From: Lachnospiraceae bacterium UBA3641 | GTDB lineage: Bacteria > Bacillota > Clostridia > Lachnospirales > Lachnospiraceae | DNA: 12,989 nt | NCBI GenBank assembly: GCA_002373875.1 | Contig: DFKQ01000093.1 | Span: 1 to 12,989 of the forward strand | Direction of reading: 5' to 3' | Shown here: positions 1-7,600 of the stretch, one piece after another | Numbering within the stretch: position 1 is the first letter of the stretch | Layout of the letters: the number at the start of each line of letters is the position of its first letter | Notes under the pieces: generated by a model | Seen by the model: the letters and a program-made list of their open reading frames with translations, nothing else | Told to the model about the DNA's origin: nothing | Databases searched by the model: none | Made by a program: the position numbers and the translations under genes

Positions 1-24
1 CGTCTGCCATTCCGACACACCGGC
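1..24 (-). tRNA. tRNA-Leu, 5' part only (cut by window edge)
   Basis: Read on the minus strand from position 24, the sequence begins GCCGGTGTGTCGGAATGGCA and runs off the window. This fits the 5' end of a bacterial tRNA-Leu: a 7-nt acceptor strand GCCGGTG, T8, a short D-stem, and a D-loop carrying AATGGCAGACG, the typical Leu (class II) pattern. The anticodon, variable arm and 3' acceptor strand lie outside the window, so the isoacceptor cannot be named and the acceptor pairing cannot be tested. The identification rests on remembered family consensus, not on a folded full-length model. Confidence 0.75.
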
Positions 25-25
25 C

Positions 26-42
26 TTCGGGACATGCCCGAA
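26..42. repeat. Inverted repeat between lysA and tRNA-Leu
   Basis: Perfect 6-bp arms TTCGGG and CCCGAA flank a 5-nt loop, ending 1 nt before the tRNA 5' end. No T-run follows on either strand, so it is not a standard intrinsic terminator. It could be a hairpin in the tRNA 5' leader or a protein site. A second, AT-rich pair (ATTTGAT at 50-56 and ATCAAAT at 70-76) lies between it and the lysA stop, also without a convincing T-tract. The function is unknown. Confidence 0.4.
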
Positions 43-76
43 AATAACTATTTGATATTAGCATACAAAATCAAAT

Positions 77-1333
77 TTAGCAACCCTCATACAGGGCAAA
101 CATATCATCATAGGTCTCCCTGCGTCTTATGAGCCTGACCGAACCGTCTGAGCATATAAGCACCTCGGCCGGACGCGGCCTGCTGTTATAAGAGGAACAC
201 ATGGAATAACCATATGCACCCGCATCAAGAACACAGATAAGATCCTCATCCTTTATCTTCGGCATTTCCCTGTCCCTGCACAGAACATCTCCGGATTCAC
301 AGATGTTACCGCACACCGTGACCTTTTCCATCCTGCCGTTAACTCTCTCTACTACCTTCCCCTCCGAGATCACTTCAATATCATGCCAGGAATCATACAT
401 GGAAGGGCGCACAAGGACATTCATGCCAACATCGGTTCCCACATACTTAACACCCGAATTCTGCTTAAGGGCATGAACCCTTCCAAGGAGAACTCCGCCC
501 TCCGCAACACAATACCTTCCGGGCTCACTCTTAAAGAGGGGCGCGCATCCGTACTCCCTGACAAAAACATCAAGCTTCTTTGTGAACTCCCGTGAGAAGG
601 CTTCCATATCGTATTCCGCTTCATCATCCAGCTTATGATAAGGAATTCCGTAACCTCCTCCAAAGTCAATAAACTCAAGCTTATTAAACCTCATGGCAAT
701 CCTCAGAAGATTGTCAACCGCTTCCAGAAAGGGCTTGGGATCCATATACTGCGATCCGACATGCTGATTGATCCCGACTATCTTAAGATCGTACTTCTTC
801 GCCGTCTCAAATATACCGTCTATATCCTCTTCCGCAATACCGAACTTGGTCTTCTTGCCCGCGGTGACGACCTTCTCATGATGCCCCGCTCCCACTCCCG
901 GATTGATCCTTACGGCACATCTCCCGCCGGGACACAGCCTTGCGAACCTGTCAAGCTGGTCAAGAGAATCAAGAGATGTCATAATATTATTGTCTATCGC
1001 GAACTGCATTTCCTCCGACGATACATTGTTGGGCACATAAAATATCCTGTCCGGAGAGAAGCCGGCCCTAAGCAGCATCCTCATCTCTCCCTCGCTCATG
1101 GCATCGGCGTTGACACCAACCGAATTGGCGATCTTAAGTATTTCAAGATTTGTATTTGTCTTACAGGAGTAATTGGCCCTGTAGGGATATTTCCTGATCA
1201 CTCCCGCCACTCTTAACATCCTGTCTCTGACAATATCCTCATTATAGACATACAAAGGTGTCCCATACTTTTTTGCGATCTCTTCAGGGTCATTTCCCTT
1301 GAAAAAATCAACACTCCCGATAAATGATTTCAT
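77..1333 (-). CDS. lysA: Diaminopimelate decarboxylase
   Basis: PLP enzyme that decarboxylates meso-diaminopimelate to L-lysine, the last step of lysine synthesis; cytoplasmic. The 418-residue length is normal for LysA. The fold-type III barrel carries the probable PLP lysine K58 (YSCKTN), the stacking histidine in QHVGSQ (H191), the phosphate-binding GGG at 225-227 and EPGR at 270-273. The C-terminal domain has the active-site CESGD motif (345-349) and the AGAYG tyrosine segment (371-375), both typical of this family. The ATG is fixed by AGGAGG at 1340-1345, 6 nt upstream. It follows the TPR/MORN gene after 74 bp with no clear terminator or promoter in the gap, so it is probably the last gene of the operon. 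Other group IV decarboxylases share the fold, but the motif set favours LysA. Confidence 0.93.
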   Translation of the reverse strand: MKSFIGSVDFFKGNDPEEIAKKYGTPLYVYNEDIVRDRMLRVAGVIRKYPYRANYSCKTNTNLEILKIANSVGVNADAMSEGEMRMLLRAGFSPDRIFYVPNNVSSEEMQFAIDNNIMTSLDSLDQLDRFARLCPGGRCAVRINPGVGAGHHEKVVTAGKKTKFGIAEEDIDGIFETAKKYDLKIVGINQHVGSQYMDPKPFLEAVDNLLRIAMRFNKLEFIDFGGGYGIPYHKLDDEAEYDMEAFSREFTKKLDVFVREYGCAPLFKSEPGRYCVAEGGVLLGRVHALKQNSGVKYVGTDVGMNVLVRPSMYDSWHDIEVISEGKVVERVNGRMEKVTVCGNICESGDVLCRDREMPKIKDEDLICVLDAGAYGYSMCSSYNSRPRPAEVLICSDGSVRLIRRRETYDDMFALYEGC

Positions 1334-1407
1334 ATATTTCCTCCTGCGGATAGTTTCTTCACTGCGCTCAAAATAAATGATACCCGTTGCTGTTTATCCT
1401 CGCCCGC

Positions 1408-2577
1408 TCACTCTCCGATAAAGCCTTCCACCCCTCTCAATGAACCGTCAGAAGTAAGATTACTCTTGCCGTCACTTGACTTTGCTATGATATACTGGCC
1501 CTTAACCCCTGAATCCTCGTCACTTATCTTCTTGGCAACTCCGTTTTGTGCCGTATAGCTGTAGCTTACCGCACCACCGCTCTTGGGGGTTCCCTCAAGC
1601 TTCATCGTACCGTTTTCAAGACCGTCCGTATAATTGCCCTTTATCACCTGCTTGCTCAGACCCGACGCTCCTATCTTATCCTTATAATAATTCGAGGTTG
1701 CGGTTCCTTCTCCGTTGGGTTTATCATCACTCCACATACCGTCATACACGAAGGAGCCTATGGCTGATGATTCCGCATAAACCGCCCTCATGAGTATTCC
1801 GTGGCCGTTTCTCTTATCGTTTGAGAAATCACCGTAATAATAGTAGCCGTCCCTGTACATGGCAATACCCTTACCCTCGCGCAAGCCTTCGGGAGTTTTG
1901 GTCCCGTAGTAGAAGGAATTATCACCTACGACCTCATTGGAAAAATCAACGAATTCCTCGGTTCTCATCATATCCTTGACGGCATCAAGGTCCTCGCCCT
2001 CGAAGCATTCATACAGCTTCTGAAGTGTAGACGCATGCTCCTGCTCGATAGCAGCCCTCTCTGCCTCTTCAGCAGCCCTGGCTTCCTCCTCGGCCTTGAT
2101 CCTGGCCCTTTCTTCCTCAACCGCTTCTATCTTCTGTCTCATGGAATCATCGCCGGTATTATCATATCCGGTCTGCAGTGAGGCCAGCATATTGTCCTCA
2201 TCATCCAGGCTCTCGTAGATATTGGCGATACCCCAGTAGGGACTTCTGTTGGTATTGTTGTATAAAAGGGACTTCTGGTAATAATCAACCGCCTCTGTAG
2301 AGCTTTCGCTTCCCTCCGCAAGCTTGATATAGGCATATGAAATTGCGTTTTTTATCTCTTCACTCTCAGGCTCGTAGTTCAGCGCATCATCATAATAGGA
2401 AATAGCTGTCTCATAATCCCCTGAGTCCATATGCTCATTGCCGGTGACCAGAAGATCGGCCAGCTTATTGGCTTCCGATGAATTGCTGACGCCATAATAG
2501 ACACCCATTATTATCGCAATGACCATAACAATTCCGGTGGCTATAGCCATCACAAGCCTTGCCTTTTTAGTATTCAC
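1408..2577 (-). CDS. Membrane-anchored TPR and MORN-repeat protein
   Basis: A 389-residue protein of unknown function. It begins with a basic N-terminus and one membrane segment (about residues 8-30), predicting an N-in, C-out topology. TPR-like helices follow (about 37-140, including GDYETAISYYDDAL and a second, weaker copy), then a charged Glu/Ala/Arg coiled coil (about 146-182). The C-terminal part holds MORN-type repeats: LREGKGIAMYRDG (232-244), YYGDFSNDKRNGHG (247-260), YDGMWSDDKPNGEG (278-291) and a weaker KGNYTDGLENG (313-323). The start is GTG, overlapping the ung stop as GTGA, with GGAGG at 2585-2589 seven nt upstream. MORN and TPR modules are protein- or membrane-contact repeats, so a scaffold role at the envelope is plausible but inferred. 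TPR-like sequence after a membrane segment also occurs in the first gene of this operon. Confidence 0.85.
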   Translation of the reverse strand: MNTKKARLVMAIATGIVMVIAIIMGVYYGVSNSSEANKLADLLVTGNEHMDSGDYETAISYYDDALNYEPESEEIKNAISYAYIKLAEGSESSTEAVDYYQKSLLYNNTNRSPYWGIANIYESLDDEDNMLASLQTGYDNTGDDSMRQKIEAVEEERARIKAEEEARAAEEAERAAIEQEHASTLQKLYECFEGEDLDAVKDMMRTEEFVDFSNEVVGDNSFYYGTKTPEGLREGKGIAMYRDGYYYYGDFSNDKRNGHGILMRAVYAESSAIGSFVYDGMWSDDKPNGEGTATSNYYKDKIGASGLSKQVIKGNYTDGLENGTMKLEGTPKSGGAVSYSYTAQNGVAKKISDEDSGVKGQYIIAKSSDGKSNLTSDGSLRGVEGFIGE

Positions 2578-3266
2578 TGTCCATCCTCCGCCTTAAGGCT
2601 TTCTATCTGCCAGTCTATGGGCTCAATCCCGTTCTGCTTAAGAAATTCATTAGCTTTTGAAAAGTGCCTGCATCCGAAGAAGCCCCTGTAAGCTGACAAA
2701 GGACTCGGATGCGGTGCCGTGAGTACAAGCTGCCTTTTATTGTTAAGCATCTCTCTCTTGGCCTGCGCCGGCTTCCCCCACAGCATGTATACTATCGGTC
2801 TGTCTTCCTTATTAAGGGCTCTTATCGCGGCATCGGTAAATTCCTCCCAGCCGATATCCTTGTGGGAATTGGCCGCATGCGCTCTCACCGTCAGCACCGT
2901 GTTAAGCAGCAGGACTCCCTGTCTTGCCCATTTCTCAAGATAGCCGTTATCGGGTATATAGCAATTAAGATCATCATGAAGCTCCTTGTATATATTAACA
3001 AGCGACGGGGGAATATCAATACCCGGTTTTACCGAAAAGGAAAGACCGTGCGCCTGCCCGGGTTCATGATAAGGATCCTGTCCCAGAATAAGAACCTTGA
3101 CCTTACTTAAAGGTGTCAGGGCAAATGCGTTGAAAATATCATCCGAAGGCGGGTATACTACTCCCCGGGTATATTCCCTGCGTACCGTCTCATACAGTTT
3201 CTTGTAATAAGGTTTGGCAAATTCGGCTTTAAGCGGTACCAGCCAGTCATTATCTATCGCAGCCAT
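2574..3266 (-). CDS. ung: Uracil-DNA glycosylase, family 1
   Basis: Removes uracil from DNA to start base-excision repair. The 230-residue length is typical of Ung. The water-activating motif GQDPYH is at 62-67, with catalytic D64. It is followed by PGQAHGLSFSV, the LLLNTVLTVR segment (119-128) and the C-terminal HPSPLS loop (186-191) that inserts into the DNA minor groove. All signature residues are intact. The ATG overlaps the hisF stop by one base (TAATG), with a GGTGAG ribosome site 6 nt upstream, so translation is probably coupled. The 3' end overlaps the next gene by 4 bases. A repair enzyme between histidine enzymes and an envelope protein is functionally odd, but gives no reason to doubt the call. 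Confidence 0.96.
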   Translation of the reverse strand: MAAIDNDWLVPLKAEFAKPYYKKLYETVRREYTRGVVYPPSDDIFNAFALTPLSKVKVLILGQDPYHEPGQAHGLSFSVKPGIDIPPSLVNIYKELHDDLNCYIPDNGYLEKWARQGVLLLNTVLTVRAHAANSHKDIGWEEFTDAAIRALNKEDRPIVYMLWGKPAQAKREMLNNKRQLVLTAPHPSPLSAYRGFFGCRHFSKANEFLKQNGIEPIDWQIESLKAEDGQ

Positions 3267-4027
3267 TATAATCTCACCGGTACTCCCTTCTCCTTCAGAT
3301 ATTCCTTAAGTTCCGTTATCTCAAGCTCCTTATAGTGGAAAAGGGATGCTGCCAGTGCTGCATCAGCCTTGCCTTCCGTAAGGGCCTCATAAAAATGCTC
3401 CTTATTTCCCGCCCCGCCGGAAGCTATAACGGGAATGTTGACGTTCTCCGATATGGTCCTTGTAAGCTCTATGTCATAACCGTTCTTGGTTCCGTCACAG
3501 TCCATGCTGGTAAGAAGGATCTCACCTGCCCCCAGTTCATTGGCCCTGATCGCCCATTCAACGGCATCGATACCCATATCAACACGGCCACCGTTCTTAA
3601 ATATATTAAAGCCCTTGCCATCAGCGCGTCGCTTGGCATCTATCGCAACCACGACACACTGGCTTCCGAACTTATCGGCGGCCCTTGAGATAAGCTCCGG
3701 GTCCATTATGGCTGCCGAATTCACCGCCACCTTGTCGGCCCCTTCCCTTAAGATCATCCTGAAGTCATCCACACTCCGAATCCCTCCACCCACGGTGAAG
3801 GGGATAAAGATTGTTTCCGCGATCTTTCTTACAAGCTCCGTCTTGATATTTCTGGCATCCGATGATGCTGTTATATCGAGAAAAACAAGTTCGTCGGCTC
3901 CCGATGCGTCATACAGCTTACTTACCTCTATCGGATCGCCGGCGTCCCTTAAATTTACAAAGTTTGTTCCCTTTACCACCCTTCCGTTATTTACATCCAG
4001 GCAGGGGATTATCCTCTTGGTATACAT
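3266..4027 (-). CDS. hisF: Imidazole glycerol phosphate synthase, cyclase subunit
   Basis: Uses ammonia from HisH to convert PRFAR into imidazole glycerol phosphate and AICAR, which joins histidine and purine synthesis; cytoplasmic. The 253-residue (beta-alpha)8 barrel shows both catalytic aspartates, D11 (PCLDV) and D130 (VVAIDAKR). It also has the phosphate-binding TVGGGI loop (78-83) and the LLTSMDCDGTKNGYD segment (171-185). GGAGA at 4033-4037, 5 nt upstream, supports the ATG. It lies 13 bp after hisH and overlaps ung by one base. No other his gene is present, so the histidine pathway genes are split in this genome. The hisH-hisF pairing and intact residues point to a working synthase. 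Confidence 0.97.
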   Translation of the reverse strand: MYTKRIIPCLDVNNGRVVKGTNFVNLRDAGDPIEVSKLYDASGADELVFLDITASSDARNIKTELVRKIAETIFIPFTVGGGIRSVDDFRMILREGADKVAVNSAAIMDPELISRAADKFGSQCVVVAIDAKRRADGKGFNIFKNGGRVDMGIDAVEWAIRANELGAGEILLTSMDCDGTKNGYDIELTRTISENVNIPVIASGGAGNKEHFYEALTEGKADAALAASLFHYKELEITELKEYLKEKGVPVRL

Positions 4028-4040
4028 ATCTGTCTCCGTA

Positions 4041-4646
4041 TTAAATATCTATAAAGTTTTTAAGAATCCTAAGACCCACGGTCCCGGATTTCTCCGGGTG
4101 GAACTGGCAGGCAAAAATATTATCCTTTTCAACCGATGCATGGATGCAGGTATTGTACTCGGTTTCAGCCTTGACCGCCGCCTCTTGTGCCGCCTTAAGA
4201 TAGTAGGAATGAACAAAATACACATAGGCGCCTTCATCAATACCCTTAAAAAGCCTTCCGTCATTTTTCAGATGAAGGGAATTCCAGCCCATATGCGGTA
4301 TCTTTTCATATTCTCCCTTGGGTATCTTAAGTATATTTCCCTTAAGAAGGGACAGGCCGGTCACTGAAGGCGCCTCCTCAGAGCTCTCAAATATAAGCTG
4401 GAGACCTAAGCAGATCCCCAGAAAGGGCGTGCCCTTCTTAACCACATCCCTGATCGCCTGTTCAAGGCCAAATCCCCTGATCTTACCCATGGCATCGCCG
4501 AAGGCCCCGACTCCCGGGAGAATGACCTTGTCTGCCTTAAGTATAAGCTCAGGATCTCTTGTCAGCACGGCATCGGCATCCAGATAGGCAAGTGCCTTTT
4601 CCACACTCTTTATATTACCGGCATCATAATCTATTATCGCTATCAT
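4041..4646 (-). CDS. hisH: Imidazole glycerol phosphate synthase, glutamine amidotransferase subunit
   Basis: Class I glutamine amidotransferase that releases ammonia from glutamine and passes it to HisF. From the chosen ATG it is 201 residues, the usual HisH length. It begins MIAIIDYDAGNI, the conserved HisH N-terminus. The nucleophile is C79 in GICLGLQ, and the triad is completed by H183 and E185 in QFHPEKS. PGVGAFGDAM supplies the oxyanion region, and YFVHSYY is the HisH-specific motif. An in-frame GTG at 4655 would overlap the upstream stop as GTGA. I prefer the ATG at 4646 because GGTGA lies 5 nt upstream and the protein then starts as the family does. It directly precedes hisF. Confidence 0.96.
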   Translation of the reverse strand: MIAIIDYDAGNIKSVEKALAYLDADAVLTRDPELILKADKVILPGVGAFGDAMGKIRGFGLEQAIRDVVKKGTPFLGICLGLQLIFESSEEAPSVTGLSLLKGNILKIPKGEYEKIPHMGWNSLHLKNDGRLFKGIDEGAYVYFVHSYYLKAAQEAAVKAETEYNTCIHASVEKDNIFACQFHPEKSGTVGLRILKNFIDI

Positions 4647-4651
4647 ATATT

Positions 4652-7600
4652 TCACCAGTCCTCTATTTCCGATTCCTCGCCTTCGATAAGGGGATTTACG
4701 ACCGTATCCTCAGGCTCGGAAATCTCTTCTTCCGTCTGATCCCCGGCATCTTCCGGCGAATCAAGGTAATCATGCAGGGCCCAGGAATAAGCCTGTGAAT
4801 CATCGATCGTAAGGAATGTCCTTGCCTGCGCAGGTGATAAGGAGAAGGTATTGGCAAGCTCCGAGTTTATCTCATTCTCATATGCGCTAAACTGCCCGGA
4901 TACTCCCAGCCTTGCTGCATTTTCCCTGTCTTCATCAGCCTCCCCAAGCGCCTGTATGAGGGCATTCAACGCATCCATTCTCATACCCAGCTTAAGATAA
5001 TTCCTGTAGGATCGCAGCCTCTGCTGCAGCCTGTAGAGTATACGGCTCTTATCATAGAGTGCCTGCTGCTCGTCATTTAACCTGTGCCCGGTAAGGGCCA
5101 TGTAGGATTTCTGATAATCACCCTCATCAAATGCCACATAGGCATCTCCCATATCCGTATAATACGGCACCACCATGGCAGCCATACCGATAAGAATACC
5201 TACCGAAAGGGTCGACAGCATGATAAGCGCAACCTTTTTCTTCGGAAGCCTGGGCATTTTCAGCAGTTCCGGATCTATGGGCTTCCTTTCTTTCTTGGGT
5301 TTTTCCTTCTTGGGCTTCTTCTCTTTCTTGGGCTTTTCCTTCTTGGGCTTCTTCGCCTTTTTGGGTTTCTTTTCCTTCTTACCCTTTTTCTTGCCGCCCG
5401 TTTCCTCGTCGCCTAACTCTTTAAGTATCTGTTCATTATCGACCGCACCTGCCTTGGCAATATCCTTGGCCGTCTCTTCGGCGAATACGTTAGGAAGCTC
5501 CTCATCATCCTCGCCCGGAACCTCAGTGATGGCATCAATAAGCCGGGCGAAGAAGCCCTTCTTCGGTTTCTTCCTCGACGCGGCTTCATCCCCTTTTTCC
5601 ACGACCTCCAGATCAACGCCCTCATACTCGGGAATATCATTAAATTCCATGCCGGAAAGAGCTTCATCCATATCGGCCTTAAGTGCCGCTTCCTCGGGAG
5701 TGAGCTCTTCTTCTGTCTTTACCTCAAGCTCAGGATCCGGTGAACCCTTTCTTCTCTTCTTTCGTTCTTCCTTTTCTTTACGCTTTCTTTCCTTTTCGGC
5801 CTCTTTAGCCGCCTTTTTGGCTTCTTTCGCTCTCTTCCTTTTTTCAGCCGGACTTAACTGTTCATCATCCTCTTCTTCATCTCCGCTTATATCAAGAATA
5901 CCCGGAAGCTCCTCGTCCTCTTTATTCAGGGCTCCCGGATCAACAGCCTCGAAATTATCGTTTTTGTCAAGCAGATCACCGATCTCGGCTATTTCACTGT
6001 CATCGGAATCCGCAATGATATCACTGAGGTCAGCCTCCTCGTCCGCCATTGCCGTTGTCGGCTCACCCATTTCTTCTATGGATTTGAGCAGAGAATCGAT
6101 CTCATCCTCACTCATTATATCATTGGAGCCCGTATCCTCTGCATCTGTGCCGGCATCGCCGATATCTGCTGCGTCACCCGGTTCGGTCGAATCACCTTCC
6201 CCATCGGAGGCAGGATTATCTTCCCTGGCTGATGTAACCTCATTTATATAATCCGCGATCTCGGCTATCTCTGCGGAATTACTGTCAATAGTGGTTTCAT
6301 CCACTATCGAATCCACAAGGCCGATATCGTCCATGATATTATCATTCCCGGCCGGAAGGTCTTCTTCCGTTGAAGGGGCTTCTTCCACGGGAGGAATCTC
6401 TTCTGACGGCGGTATTTCCTCTTGTGCCGCAGGGGTTTCTTCCACAGGCGGATTATCTTCTGCAGGCGGTATTTCCTCTTGTGCCACAGGGGCTTCTTCC
6501 ACGGGCGGAATCTCTTCTGCAGATGGTATTTCCTCTTGTGCTGCCGGAACCTCTTCCACGGGCGGAATCTCTTCTGCAGACGGTATTTCTTCTTGTGCCG
6601 CAGGGGCTTCTTCCACGGGCGGAATCTCTTCTGCAGGTGGTATTTCTTCTTGTGCCGCAGGGGCTTCTTCCACGGGCGGAATCTCTTCTGCAGGTGGTAT
6701 TTCTTCTTCCGCCGCAGGGGCTTCTTCCACGGGCGGAATCTCTTCTACAGGTGAAACCTCTTCTTCCGATGCAGGGGCTTCTTCCACGGTAGGGACCTCT
6801 TCTGCCGGCGGTATTTCTTCTTCCGCCGCAGGAACCTCTTCCGCTATAGCTGCTTCTTCCGGCATCGGAACTGCTTCAACAGACGGGGCCCCCTCCTCAT
6901 CAAATTTGATCATATCTAGTCCCGCAAGCAGTTCATCAGTATTATCGGCTATATCATCAAATCCCGGAGCATCAACCTCATCAAGAATACCCTCAAGGGG
7001 TGACAGATCTATCTCTTCCGATGATGGATCCGGTATGCTTTTCACATCCGCCAGAGTCTCATTTATTTCCGATCTTACTGTATCATCCCGTAAACGGTTG
7101 AAGATGGCCTCGATCTCTTCATCTTCTTCCTTCTCTTTCTTTTTCGCTTCCTTTTTATCAAATGCCTTCAGCAGTTCTTCCATTTCCGCCTCTGACATCA
7201 TATCTTCAACAGGTTCTTCCTTAGCTGCCGTATTCTCTTCTGCTATTGGAGCTTCTTCCGCCGCCATAGCTTCTTCTACGACCGGAACCTCTTCAGCTAC
7301 AGGTGCTTCTTCCAACACCTGAGCCTCTTCTGCGACCGGAATCTCTTCAGCTACAGGTGCTTCTTCCAACACCTGAGCCTCTTCTGCAACCGGAACCTCT
7401 TCAGCTACAGGTGCTTCCTCCGCTGCCGCTGCAATACCTTTGGATACGATATTTTCTTCGGCCTGCGGATCTTCAGGTGCGTATACGATCGCCGGTAATT
7501 CATCATCCTCCATATATGCAGGAGCCGGTATTTCTTCTGTTTTCTCCGGAATCTTCTCAAGGATAGCCGCAGCGATCTCAGCGATCTCATCATTCTCAGA

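Noticed and set aside
26..42. Hairpin considered as the lysA terminator
   Set aside because: On the minus strand it is followed by GGCCGG and the tRNA, not by T residues.
635..1216. 193-codon plus-strand open frame
   Set aside because: It lies wholly antisense to lysA, whose motifs are intact, and shows no recognisable motif or ribosome site.
3486..4367. 293-codon plus-strand open frame
   Set aside because: Antisense to hisF and hisH; Ser/Ile-rich low-information translation, explained by the real genes.
3266..4646. hisH/hisF considered as surface-sugar amidotransferase paralogues
   Set aside because: Both catalytic aspartates of HisF and the full HisH triad are present and no glycan genes are nearby, so the histidine enzyme is the simpler call.
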